From: Takashimella koratensis
Taxonomy: Eukaryota; Basidiomycota; Tremellomycetes; Trichosporonales; Tetragoniomycetaceae
Reading direction: 5' to 3'
Assembly (NCBI GenBank): GCA_003116875.1
Contig: BCKT01000008.1
Coordinates: 1-64,000, forward strand
DNA: 64,000 nt
Under the pieces are notes generated by a model. It did no database searches. It had not been told where the DNA came from and was given only the letters and a program-made list of their open reading frames with translations. The translations under genes were made by a program, and so were the position numbers. Shown here piece by piece: positions 45,432-57,412 of the stretch; within the stretch, counting starts at the first letter, position 1, and each line of letters starts with the position of its first letter.

Positions 45432-46918
45432 ATGGTGAGCCCCTTCTTCACCGCACAACACCGCAGCTGACACTTTCCCCTTCTCCCTCTCGTTTCCCTC
45501 GTCTTTCCCGGCCCACCCCTCGTTTCTCCGCCTTCTTGGTATGACCCACGTCGTCGTCGCTCCCGCGCAAAAGTCCAACACGCTCAGGCCTTACCTCAAC
45601 GCCGTCAGGGCATCGTTGACCGCCGCGTTGACGTTGCAGAACTTTGCGTCCCAGGTCGTAGAGCGGCATAACAAGCCCGAGGTGGAAGCTGGGTGAGTCT
45701 GAACGAGCGAGCGCAGCGAGCGAGTGAGACCGGTAGAAGGAGGGAGGGAAAGAGAGAGAGAGAGAGAGAGTCAAGAAGGGAGTGGACGGAAGGACAAGTA
45801 GATGCAGGCGAAGTGAACAGTGGAATGTGTAGATGAGCTGGAGCACAGAGCGGATGGCATCCAGCACAGCGAGGTGATCAGAGGAGAGAGCAGCGAGGAA
45901 CTTGCGGGGCTCGCGTTGATTGCCAACCGCCATGGTCGTGTGCTGACGCCTACTTGCCGATTCTCCACTCCTATTCACACTCATCCTCGCAACGCTCGCA
46001 TGCGATCTCATACTCGTAGTATCTCTCCCGAAGTGATGCTCCTCCCACTCGTCATCTCGCGTAACGAATCCGAACGTACTTTGATCGAACCATCAATTAA
46101 TTCGATTCGAATCAGTATTCGTATCAAACAAGCAGATGAGACGGAGAAGATTCTTTGTCATCAGTTTACGAGGTTTATGATGATGAGAGCGGAAGGGTTT
46201 GTGATTTTGAGGAGGAAGCCGATTCCGGTGAGTTGAATGAGCTGGACAAAGTGAAGCGAGCAAGCGAGCGAGCGGATGGTTGGCTGGTCTGGTCCCGCCT
46301 AGTCCCCAGCAAAGCTTGTGCTCGATTGAGAGGAAGACGAGAGCAGCGCCTGTCTTGCTGGAGGATGCTGCACCTGCCGGCGTAACGACAGCTGTACATC
46401 AACCTTTTGGCCAGACCAGACTAGGCCGACCGCCTTGTTGCAAACCCTCCCCATACTGATCTCAAGCTGACCCACGTCACAGGGCTACGACATTTCCTTC
46501 CTCGTCACCAACTTTCACTCTGAATCCATGCTCAAACATAAACTTGTCGATTTTATCATTCAATTCATGGAAGATGTCGACAAGGAGATTAGTGAGATGA
46601 AATTGTCGTTGAATGCGAGAGCTCGTATCGTTGCGGAGAGTTACTTGGCTACGGTGAGTCTTAACCCGGCACGTGGCGATACCCCTCAGGTCTAGTCTAT
46701 TCTCTTCTCTTGGATCCTCATATCTTGGCCCCCCATCTTTGCTAAATCGGGGTAAATGTGGGATCGGTCTGGCCATCTCCGCTTGGAGCCGCGGTCTTCC
46801 CCTCACGTCCCTAGGTCTCATGGCTCACCTGTCTTGATCATACCCCGTGATCTTTTGGCATGCTGGCCTTCTCCCTACTTGATTTGTGATCACCGCTGAT
46901 GCTCTGCAGTTCACCTAA
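45432..46918 (+). CDS. ARC19: Arp2/3 complex subunit 4 (ARPC4, 20 kDa)
   Basis: Core subunit of the actin-nucleating Arp2/3 complex. Five coding exons: 45432-45434, 45574-45692, 46020-46227, 46483-46653 and 46910-46918, total 510 nt, 169 residues (human ARPC4 has 168). The reading [93 protein letters not shown] and [19 protein letters not shown] matches the near-invariant family. The first coding exon is the ATG alone, followed by a 139-nt intron. An ATG inside that intron (about 45540) is out of the conserved context. The final exon encodes only Phe-Thr-stop. Two introns exceed 250 nt, longer than elsewhere in the window. Confidence 0.95.
45751..45770. repeat. (AG)n microsatellite in ARPC4 intron
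   Basis: Ten AG units within the second ARPC4 intron, preceded by AGGG repeats. Confidence 0.85.
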
Positions 46919-49900
46919 ACCTTGGACCTGGCCTGCCTAGACGTTGACGTTACCCGCGCTTTGACCTTTCTCTCTTCTTCTTTTCACCTTTTCGCCTTGA
47001 CGAACCCTCCCCACGCCGGACGCGTTGTATATTCTCATTCTCCTTCTCTCTTTTCGTTTACATTGTTGCAAGCTGAAGGTTTTATGCAAGAAGTTCCTAC
47101 AAACCTCGCACTTGGTTGTGACCGAGGATAACCCTTGTCCGTGTCAATGTCTGGCAGTCTTATGGTGTTGCGTTGCTGAATACCTGGACAGACAGCAAAG
47201 AGAGTAGGACTGATACCGAACCAGTTGGTCTTGGTTCATACATGCTCCCATCCACGCCTTTGCCAGATCCATTGCCATGGTGCTTCACATGGGTCGTCTC
47301 GGTGAGCGAGCAGCGCCACTCTCGGCGAGCGAGACGCACCCCGTTTCGTCTCCTTCCTTTCGCACTCCAACAACCTAACGCGCGCCACATGGGCGAATCC
47401 GAGCCCATGCGCTGGGACAGAGACTGAAACGTCACATGTATCAAACAGCGCTTCTTGCTATCTTGTGTCCCATTGCAACGGAGGCAATTCATCAACACGA
47501 GGAGAACACACACGTGCGAAATGACAACATGGTGTTGTTGGGTTGTTGTGTATTGTAGTTTTGCTTTTCGAATTCCAACAATCCTTATTTTTCCCTTCGG
47601 GTTCAGTTTGAGTATTGAGTGGTCGGTTCGGAGTAAGCTTTGCCCCATTGGGCGCGCGTTGGTGATCGGAGCGAAGGAAGAAGAGGTGATGACGTGGGAT
47701 TGAGCGGGTGTTATCGGACCGGCGATCGGGGGAACCACAAGACTACACGGCGCTGAGCATGAATGTACTGTACAGTACGAAGAGAAGGTGGATCCCCTGT
47801 ACGTACGAATGTCCCGTATAAGGGGTGAGCGGACTAGTGCTCCCTGGATATTGGGACCAGGGTCTCAAGTTCACCGAGGGTCGGTGGAGTGGGGAGTGGG
47901 GTCCGCAGCTAGGCCGATCATCATGAACGTGGGGTACTTGCACCGCGGATGTGTACTCGCTCCTCTTCTCGCCTGTCCGATACGTGTTCCCGATGCAATC
48001 TCAATGACGCACTGCTTGGCTTTCAGTTGGCAGGAGACCGCCACTTGTGGAAGTGGCATTGAGCCGTCGGCCAAGATGACGCCCATGGGCGGAAAACACA
48101 GATCGTGGCGGCTCAAGGCGCACCAGCACGGCGACCGAGACTTGTCCAGGTGTCAAAGGTCTACTTACCTCATGAAGCAGTTCATTGGAGGTCGTGCTCC
48201 TCTGCGATGATTTTTTTTTTAATTATAGAAACGAGGTAATGACGAGCGGGTGAGTTGAAAGGGGTAATTCCTAAACGGAGGAGAGCCGTGGGTTGGTCTT
48301 GGCACGACAGAGGATTCGCCGCCTCTGCTCTTGCCTTTCTCTAAATGTGGTTCTGCCCGATGAAGCAGTGCCGACCGGTAACACTTTGGATTGTTGTCAT
48401 CCTGATCGATCTGTCTCTGCCGATGGGCACGGTAGGAGAGCCCGTAGATGAGATGTGCAGGACAAATGGCGGCGGTCATTGTCAACCCCAATCGCCCGGA
48501 CCGGCGCGTCGGGTGCGTGCCCGAGGAACAACTTCAGTGACAAACATCAAACCGGATAGAAAAAGCTTTTTACGTCGTCACTGGCGCAGAAGAGATCGTA
48601 GCCCGCGTTGTTCCGAGCGTGAAAAAAGATCCCATACGATGAGGTATGTAAATCGCGCTGCTCACGAGGACAACCAGGGCACGGAAGAGTGGCAAGTGTG
48701 TGGAAGAGAGGAAAAGGGAGAAAAAAAGGGTAGACACTACCGGGGGGTTCAGGGTAAGCCAGAGAAGCCAGGAGCCAGATTGGGTAAAGGTTGAAAGTTT
48801 GTCAACAAAGCACGAAGAGCACGACGTGCGCCGGTGTGGTTTTCAGGCACAAGGATAAACAAGGTCGACGGTGGTCCATCTCCACTCTGACCAGGTCCAG
48901 ATCCTCCTCCACCCCCTCTCTTCCCCGCCCCTGTCCCTTGCCCCTGCGCTGACCCTCATTTATCCTGCCCATCGTTGTCCGACGACGCGCGTCATCCATG
49001 ACACTCTCACTCGGCACGACTATGGCGAACCCTGTATCCCACCCTGCACCCGAACCCCTCGATAATATGCAGGTCCTGTATCGAGTTTAGACCAGATTTC
49101 GTGGTTCCTGCTCCCACTGTGCGTTCACGGTCGGCCGGGCCGGATCGCAGGGTGGAGAGCGGGGCAGGTGGAGGTAGGGTTACAGTGGGTACGGTAGTGG
49201 CACCGACGTCGACATCTCCCAAGCGAGGACAAGGGATACAAGGATAGATGGACAAAAGCTGTTTCGATCCGGCCCAGGCGCCAGGCCGCGGCGACCGAAC
49301 CATGAGGAATAAATAAACAGAGGGCAGGGTAGGGGGAAGAAAATAAAATAGGAACCGAGGCAGTGGAGATGCGTGCTAAGCGGAGGTGGGGGGGGGCAGG
49401 GCACGGGTTTAGATCCGCGCTAAGCGGTATTTGGCAAGTAAGGGAGTTGGTGTGTCTGCTTTTTTGCATGTCTCGTTCGGGCAGGCTCAGTGGGTGTGGC
49501 TCCTACCCCCTTGCTTCCTCGCGTGGTTACCCGTGGCTTTTCTCGCCCAGCGACCCAAGCGCGATGTTTACGCCGTTTCCTAATAGGTGTTCTATTCTCA
49601 CTTGGATTGTCTCTACCGCCCGCCTGGACCGGCGAACCCCCTCTCACTCATGGACCAATACCTCGTCCCTGGCTGGGCCTTGGCTAATGAATAGAGTGGG
49701 TGAAGGTGGGCAAGAGTCGAGCACGCGTCTCGGACCCTTTCTTCATAGCTATTCTTCCTGTGCCCCCCTTCTGTCTCCCCCCCCCGCCCGGGCTCCCCGG
49801 ACCACGCGCTGTAATTCTTTTTTTTTTTTTTTCCTTTCATTTCTGCCGGAATGAAATGACCCATTCAAAGTTGAGGTTTGTTTACTGTCCACACCGCGTC

Positions 49901-50279
49901 GTAATAGCCCTCTTGCTCGGAGGAGTGGGGAGTGGGGGGTACATACATCGCCCCCCGCCCAAACCCTAACCTGGTGTCAACAAGCGATGTAAAAATTTTC
50001 TAATCCCGCGGTGCCAAGGGATTGTAATGCCTGGAGAACGGTGTATTAGGAAATCATCGAGGCCCTGTTTTTTTTTTTTTAAAATGAATATTTTACTAGG
50101 TAGTGTTTGCTCCGAGACGGCACGAGCAGAGACCAGCCTGGCCCGAGCCTTCCCTTGCTCCTGGGTTACCTTCCCTGCCCTTGCCCTGGTCTTGCCCCCC
50201 TGGACTGCCCGTACCCCCCCCTTGGTGGTTGCCCTTGTGGTGTATGGATACCATCACCACCCAGTGCTCATCCATTCCC
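46919..50279. other. Long gene-poor interval
   Basis: About 3.4 kb with only short frames. None shows domain motifs, sustained codon bias or consistent splice joins. T homopolymers occur at 48211, 49818 and 50069. In a window where most genes are within a few hundred bp of each other this is exceptional. It could hold a non-coding RNA, a very distal promoter or decayed mobile DNA; the sequence does not decide. Confidence 0.5.
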
Positions 50280-50979
50280 CTGCTCTCTTACCACCACCAC
50301 CAACCACCACCACACCTCCTCATCTCATCTCTCCCATCTCCTTTCCTCTCTCCACCACATCTCTCATCCTCACCACCCACACCTCTCGCCACCGCGACCA
50401 CCCAACTCATACCATCAACCCTTCCCACCTCCTCCTCTTCACCCCGTTCTCCCCGCCCCTCTCGCGGACATTCCTCCCCTCCTACCCTCACCACCCACCA
50501 CGCCCACCACGACCCTCTTTTAGCCTGGCCCATCGAGCGACCTCACGATACGACTAATAATACTCGACCAACTCGTTCTCCCTTCGCCAAGATAATATCA
50601 GACTACACCACTGGCCCCTTCGCCTCGTCGATTCAACCCTTGTCGTCGGTCAACGAGTACTTCCAGCTACCTACTGAGCCTATCTACCCCTTAATCGACC
50701 ACCACTCTCCAGTTTCATCCCCTTCGCGTCCTTACCGACTCGACCCTATCTAAACCTCAAGCACAAAGCCACCGATCCATTCACCCTCGCCTCCTCGCCG
50801 GTGACCGTCATCCCTATCTCGGCCACCGCCTCCTTTGTGCCCTCTTTTCGAGCGACCCCGACCCTCGAGACCCACTGTTTTCAACCTTATACGCGACTTG
50901 ATCTCTTTCAACGACGGTATCCCCTCTTTCTCCCTCTTTACATCCCTTCATCCCCACCCCACCCACCACCCCCACCATC
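50280..50979 (+). promoter_or_regulatory. Pyrimidine-rich leader of the glycosyltransferase gene
   Basis: About 700 bp strongly biased to C and T on the plus strand with many cacc and ctcc clusters, running into the ATG at 50980. Long CT-rich tracts just upstream of the start are typical of strongly transcribed fungal genes. The poly-Pro/Ser frames here are compositional. The transcription start is not determined. Confidence 0.4.
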
Positions 50980-53745
50980 ATGTCGTCTCACCGTACTCGA
51001 TTCGCTGCGGCCATGCAGCGACTCCCGATCATGACGCACGGTGCCATGGCCGTCTTCTCCGTCGTTGGCCCAACACACTTGCCGCTGCTTTTCGCCGCTG
51101 TCGTCTTGTTCATCCACTTTGCGCTCTGGAGTGTCAACATGCGGTGAGTCGCACGTTTCTGCTCTTGGCCCCCGGTTTGCATGGTATCCGAAATTAGAGT
51201 GGTCGTGATGGGCCGGGTTGTCTGGGCCATTCTCTTGGCTCTATTTCCCTGTCGATGACCGCTTGTTTTCGTTTCACCCCCTCCCTTCTCCTGCTCCGCT
51301 GTTGTTGCCACCGACTCTACTCTTGTCTCCTTTGATGGTGGTCCCAGTGCTCTGCTCCGTTTATTCTGGCCCCTTGGGAATCCGGACCGGTACGCGAGTT
51401 GTGATGGTCCCGGCGCTGCGCACGGATCGTCCCCAGGGTGTTGCAGGGTACAATCAAAGCAGGGCGCAGGACCAGGAGACTCACCGGGGACCATCCAGGC
51501 CAGATCTCATCCATCCCATGTCATCACCATCACCATCACCGTCTCTCATCCATCACTCCCTCCGCCCCGAAAGGAGCCCCAGACCCGGATCACAGCGGAG
51601 ACCATTCCCGTCCTCCTAGCCCCCTTGCTAACCTCCTGCAGCACCATCTACGGCGCGTTCCGAGCATGGCGCGGCGTCAAGCACCACGCACTCGTCGACT
51701 GGCGCACCCGCTTCGTCTTCACCCCCAAGCGATCCGACGCCCTCCTCTACGATCACGTCGAGCACATCATCATCATCCCCAACTACAAAGAGGATGTCTC
51801 GGTTCTTCGCGAAACCCTCTACCTGCTCTCTACCCACCCCTTGGCCCTCACTTCCTACCACCCGGTCCTCGCCATGGAGGCCCGTGAGAACGGCTCGGCT
51901 TCCAAGGCAAACGGTCTCATCCAGGAGTTCAAGGGCAAGTTTAGGGACATTGGTACCACCCGTCACCCGGGAGGCATCGCCGGTGAGGCCGCGGGCAAGA
52001 GCAGCAACCTCGCCTGGGCCGTTCGTCAGGCTTGGGCCGAGCTCAAGGAGGCCGGTGACGAGGATAGGATCAAGCGCACTGTTATCACTGTTGTTGACTC
52101 TGACAGTGAGTGAAAGAGATAAACAGCTTTAGACTAGTCTTGGCAAGAGGCACCGATAGTGATCAATCGCTGACGTCTCCCACTTTAATTTAGCTGCCCT
52201 TGCCGGTGACTACTTCTCGGCCGTCAGCTGCAAGTTTGCTCTGGGCGCGGCTTCTGAGCGGTAAGTTTGTTTTTCTCGGGCTTTTGCGCTTGCGCCCGCG
52301 CCTATGCCCAAATCAAAAATACTCCGGATGACCGAGCTGATTTGCCGCTCGCTACGTCTCTCTCGATTTCTTCCCTCCCTAGCTCGCGCATGTTCTTTGT
52401 CCCGCCCATTTGCTTTGACAGGAACGCGTCGGATGTCCCGGCTGCTATCCGTATTACCGATATCATGTGGGCTCTTGCTGGTCTCTCCTCGATCTACCCC
52501 ACTTCGGGCGCCAAGATCCCCACGAGCGCGTACTCGCTCTCGTTGACCCTTGCCGCCAGCGTCGGTTTCCACGATGCCGGACCCCAGGCTGTAAGTTGAC
52601 CCAATCTCAAGTCTACCCAATCTCCGATGACTATGGCTAACTCGTGTAGATTGGCGAGGACATGCACATGTTCATCAAGTGTCTCTTTGCCACCCGCGGC
52701 CAGCTCATCGCCGAGACCATCTACTCGCCCGCCTCGCAGCTTGACGTCGTCGCCGAGCAGCGCAACGGTATCCGCGGTTACTTTAACGACCACGTCGCTC
52801 GCTACAACCAGGCTCTCCGACACATGTGGGGTTCTCGTGAGTACAGCCACCTCTTTGACAGCAAACACAAAGCTGACTCTACCAGTCGACACTGGCTACG
52901 GTATGACCCGCTTGATGTCTGGTAACTTTACCTCGCCCACGACCGAGGAGATTGCCAAGATGCCCCGCGAGCCTGCTGCTTCTGTCTTCACCCCGCACAT
53001 GGACGGTGACGCCTCGCTTGGTCTCACCACCATTCCCGAGGAGCTCCCCATCTCTCGCTCGCAGACTCCCTCTACCCGCTCGCTTGACGAGTTCTCGGAC
53101 GGCTGCACTACTCCCGACTCGGAGGCCGACACCCCTCTTTCCCAGTCGACTGCGGCCACGAGCTACTGCGAGTCGTGGGACGAGAAGGCCCCGCTTGTCG
53201 GCGAGGAGCCCCTTTCCCCGATCCGAGTCATCCCCTTCGTCTCCCTTTGCGCGCGCTTGTACGAGGCCCACATGCTCATGGGTAACATGACTGTGCTTGT
53301 CTTGTCCCGTGTTCTCCTCGGCAGCGCTCCTCAGGCCAAGGCTTCGTTCTACCTCTTCCCAACTATCACTCTCGCTACCCTCGAGTCCTCTGCCGCGTTC
53401 CTCGAGTGGGTCTACGCGCTCACCGACCGAATGCGCGCTCTGTCCCTCTTGTTCTCGATCGTCATGTTCGTCTTCTACGACCTCTACCACCAGCAGACTG
53501 TCAAGCATCGATGGGCTGTCCCGGGCAACCGACTTGGTGTTCAGGCCTCGGAACGATCGGAGCGACCTTGGCCTCGCGCAATGTTCGACTACCTCGCTCT
53601 CCCGGCTGGTGTCGTCTTTGGTGCTCTCCCGCTCCTCCACGCTCAGGTCATGCACATCTTCACCGACAAGCTCACCTACACCGTCTCCCTCAAGACCGTC
53701 CCAACTAGCGTCAAGCAGGACGCCGAGAAGGCGGTTCCGGTTTAA
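50980..53745 (+). CDS. Membrane-bound family-2-like glycosyltransferase
   Basis: Six exons, 50980-51143, 51642-52105, 52194-52260, 52383-52590, 52650-52836 and 52886-53745, give 649 residues. The N-terminus is membrane-anchored (MSSHRTRFAAAM, then LPLLFAAVVLFIHFALWSV). The GT-A core has HIIIIPNYKEDVSVLRETL, the divalent-metal motif VVDSD, FVPPICFDRN and the acceptor-side GEDMHMFIKC. The QxxRW motif of processive enzymes is not obvious; EQRNGIRGYF occupies that place. A Ser/Thr/Glu-rich cytosolic insert (about 53.0-53.2 kb) precedes four hydrophobic segments (VLVLSRVLLGS, LFPTITLATLES, LSLLFSIVMFVFYDLYHQ, LALPAGVVFGALPLLHAQVM). It is likely a Golgi/ER or plasma-membrane enzyme; donor and product are unknown. 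The first intron is 498 nt, the others 52-122 nt. Confidence 0.85.
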
Positions 53746-55386
53746 TCGAGTCACGCGAGCGCATGAGGCGTACGGTATCGACGAAAGCAGCGAGCGGGCA
53801 CGCTGTGAACCGAGTGGCGGTGGGCCCAAGTGGCGAACTATCAGAAGTTGAACATCAAGCGAGTTTGCATCACGTTGTGTAACGACAAGTCAACCTTTTC
53901 ATCCTTTTTTTTTCTACCCACTTTCTTCTCTTCGCCTCGATCGACGACGCTTTTGGGCGACTTCGGTTTTGATAGGAATCAACATTATTGTTTTTTTTTT
54001 CGCTTTGGTCTACGCTTTTACACCAAAAACCAACACTATCACGGCTACTCGACGTTTATCGAGGGGCCTCTTAATATGACTCGTGCTTGTTCGTGCGCTT
54101 CGCCACCTCTGCTTTGACCACTATCACCGCTGTCGCTGTTGGAGTCTGCGCGCGCCAGCGCTTACGACCGCCAAGGACATGCCGAGCCCTTTTCTTTTTG
54201 TTTCTTTACACTTTTCGTCTTCTTTGGCCCTCTCTCCGTACGCAGGCGCGGTTGATCCGATGCCTCGCCTCTCCCGGCACGTTTTCAGTCAAGTCTCCTT
54301 GTTAGTCTTATCCAACGCACATGGCCCAAACTTTTCTTTTACAATCGGTACTTCCTATCTCTTATTCTACTTCCAGGCTTATTCTCTCACCTTTTCTCTA
54401 TCTCATCTCTTCTCCTCTCCACGTTCACCTTTGCCTGGTAGTTTTAATTACTCAGACCTAGCTTCTCGCCTCCTCTTTCCCTCCCCCTCTTTGACCTAGT
54501 CCCATGTCTCTCCCCATTCGTTTTGCTTACAATTCCACTCCATCATTCTCCAACTCCGAGCCCCGTACCTTGGGTCGACACTAAGACTTTACCCAAAGGT
54601 AGCGCTCGAGGCGATACACGCTCCACAAACATACTCGATTCCTCTTTGCATGCATTTAAAACCTTATCAATCTTGCTACGGCTCTCTTATTCTGGTTGAT
54701 GCGAAGACCAAGCGCTCATTAGCCATTGACTGACTGGTCTCTCTGAGTTTTACTCGCTCAGCTGGGTTGCCTACCCACATGCACGCCGCCACCCAACGAG
54801 ATGGCGACCAACGCCGTCTCAGTTCCGCCATCTCCCTTCCCCACTTTCTCGACCAGTCAACAACGCGTGATTTCTCATTACTTACACCCTCGATAGGGTA
54901 AGTGGCGCCGGGCGTTGAGGGCTCAAGGGTTCATCTCAATGGCGTCGATCTGATCTGGTCAGTCTGGCTCAGGGCGAAAAGCGCGCCACAAACTCCAGTC
55001 TGGGAAAAGCTTCCGTCCGTGAGGTTCCGACGGACTCTGTTTGACTATGTACTGTATAACCTGTGTACTGGAAAGCTTAGTGGTAGGCAAAACTTTGTGG
55101 CCGAGGGACAGTGTCGGAAACCCAACTTATCCTGCACTTTGCCTCCCTGCGCACGGCGACCGAGGGGGATGGTAAGGTTTTCAGTCTCCGGGCTTTACAC
55201 GTACTTGACGACCCTCGGTTTCCGCGCATGGTCCCATGACAAGGCCCAACGCCATTGGCAGCGTGAAGGTGAAGGAGAAGAGTCACGGAGGCATTTCTCC
55301 AGTATCCAAGTTGGTAAGACCTTGATCGGTTTCATGTTTCGCGAGTCCAACCGAGTGCGAGGCACCAATCTCCGTTTCGCCCCGCC

Positions 55387-55419
<33 letters not shown>

Positions 55420-55802
55420 TCAGTGTTACTACGCTTCCTACATGCACAACAGACATTTCATTATGCGATATACGTTTGAAGCGGGTTACTTACCTATCTC
55501 TTTTTTACCTACAAAACTACTTACATGAATCCAAACGTCGTTCCTAATTGGTTCCTTATCGTAGCCCAGTTCTCCTTGTGGTTTCACAGGGGTCGGTTCC
55601 TCGGGACGGTACCTTGTTTCAAGGAAAGTTGGAGGAAAGAGCGCGAGGTGCTATGGAAAGAGGTAAAAGCCGAGACGAGAAAGGGACCGAGATAGGAAGA
55701 GTATACAGCGTCGCGACGAGAGTATCAAGATGTATCCAAGGACGTTCGTTGGTTTCAGTTAGAGGAAGGTCTCGACAGATTACACTCTTGACCTCGTTTT
55801 GC
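53746..55802. other. Intergenic, no supportable gene
   Basis: T-rich 3' flank of the glycosyltransferase (53.9-54.5 kb), then mixed sequence. A plus-strand frame at 54902-55528 is cut by the poly-C tract and has no motif. A frame at 55548-56129 is the antisense of the second oxygenase copy. Confidence 0.5.
55388..55417. repeat. Poly-C tract (30 C)
   Basis: Thirty consecutive C. Like the runs at 11.74 and 37.64 kb, its length is probably not accurate. Confidence 0.85.
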
Positions 55803-57412
55803 TTAGGACTTGAAGTTTGCTTCCACCTTTCGTGTGAGGAACTCGCCGTAGATTACCGAGTCGTCAGTGTCTTGATCTTCGAGACCGCTCACTCCACCCA
55901 TCCCACCCATGCTTCCAATCCCTCCCATCCCACCTACACTCCTCATCCTCTGCATACACCCCACCTCCTCCCCTACTTTCTTCACCTCCCACCCTTCTTC
56001 CCCTGCTCGTCTCTTAACCACACCGAGTACCCTTATATCCGCCCAAAACCCGGGCTCGAAGAAGAACGGGACCGAAACTCGGTATACGGGAGTCCGATGA
56101 GATACACGATGAATGGTAGCTGGGTATAACCGGCAGTAAGACGTCCCCACATGCTTCCGATGTTGACGACGAAACAGCCGGGAAGAGGGTCGGCGTCGAT
56201 CCAGTCTCCGTTGTGTAGGACTTGAAGAGCAGAGTTGATTGGGTCCGCGTGAAGTAGACTAGACATGAGCAAGTCGAGTACAGCGAGGCGAGCGTAGTGG
56301 AGGGAAAGGGGAGGTGAATCGGGAAATGAGCGGAGAAAAGGAAGGAACATCGAGGAAGGCAGATCAGTCAAGTGAGTTAAACAATGAGAGAGGATCGAGA
56401 GGAAAAGTAGGAATGGGGCAGCAGTGATAGCCAATACTCACGTCAGACAACCATAGTCTTTGTCCTCACCACACGAGTACCCGTCCATACCCTCTGGGAA
56501 CGGCGGGTATCCTAATTGAATTCAGCACGATGTTAAGAACCCCCTCCCCCTTACATCCTCCAAAAAACCAAAACTCACCAATCACTCTCATAGCCCAAAA
56601 ACTATCCTCAACAATCCCCTTCAACTCTTCCCACTCGCCCTCGTTCATCCCCAACCCATCAGCCATCGCACGAGTCACTGCCAGACCCAGGACTTTCATC
56701 TTCTCTATCCACGCTTCGATGGTTGGTTTGAAAGATGAAGGGGCAAGGGGCCATTGGTTGGGTCCTTCGAGGGTACGCAGGTGGTCTACTTCTCTGTGGC
56801 CGTTGACTGCGAGAGTATGGCCGTTGACGTAGTCGGTCGAGTCGGCGTGACCATTGTCCCCATAGGTGGGGTTGGTGGAACTGGTGGAAAGGTGATGGGC
56901 GTATGGGTTTGGAGCGTACAGGTCGAATCCTTCTTGGTGGTCTTCTTTCCCCTGGGTCACGTTGACATGTAGACGCTGGTACCCTGCATATGTCAGCTTA
57001 GACCTCTGCTCTTCTCATCCTTTCTTTGATTGACTGGACCTCGCATTCGGTGCCTCCCGCTTAGTCTCGCCCAACGCCCCAGACCGAGCCACTCACCTCT
57101 CGCGCGATCACTGTTCAAAACACTCAACATTTCTTTATCCTCCTGTGGCAACTCGAAGAACTCGTGTCCGGCACGCAAGACGGCGTCCCGTTGCGACTGG
57201 GGCAAGATCCATTCGGGTATGGAGAGGTAGAAGAAGCCGACGTCTTTGCAGGCACTGTGGAGGGCGGCAGCAACAGGTGCGCGGAGGGAGGCGAGGTTGA
57301 TGGTCTCGGATTCAGAGGTGGAGGAGAGGGAGAGGTGAGGGTGAGAATCGGACGAGGGAGGGTCTGAGGGAGGGAGGTAAGGACTGATGTCGATGATAGG
57401 GAGTGGCGCCAT
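55803..57412 (-). pseudogene. 2-oxoglutarate-Fe(II) oxygenase, second copy, frameshifted and missing a metal ligand
   Basis: Homologous along its length to the gene at 15697-16912. It begins MAPLPIIDISPYLPP at 57412, then KDVGFFYLSIPEW, YQRLHVNVTQGKEDHQEGFD and LYAPNPY, a Gly/Asn-rich insert, and WEELKGIVEDSFWAMRVIG. Two defects are visible. The iron-binding His-x-Asp reads Asp-Lys-Asp in CGEDKDYGCLT (codon 56462-56464 is GAC; the intact copy has CAC). After NIGSMWGRLTAG one base is missing (near 56130), so the frame leaves LYPATIHRV, which resumes one frame over with HRTPVYRVSVPFFFEP, an extra Met/Gly-rich insert, and TAA at 55803. Introns are at the same places as in the intact copy; the one near 56.26-56.44 kb is longer. 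Decay is likely, but an assembly indel could explain the frameshift alone. Confidence 0.7.

Noticed and set aside
52879..53829. 317-codon minus-strand frame
   Set aside because: Perfect shadow of the last glycosyltransferase exon. Charged low-complexity composition arises from codon bias on the other strand.
55548..56129. Plus-strand frame of 193 codons
   Set aside because: Its second half is antisense to the conserved catalytic end of the second oxygenase copy; the first half lacks any motif.
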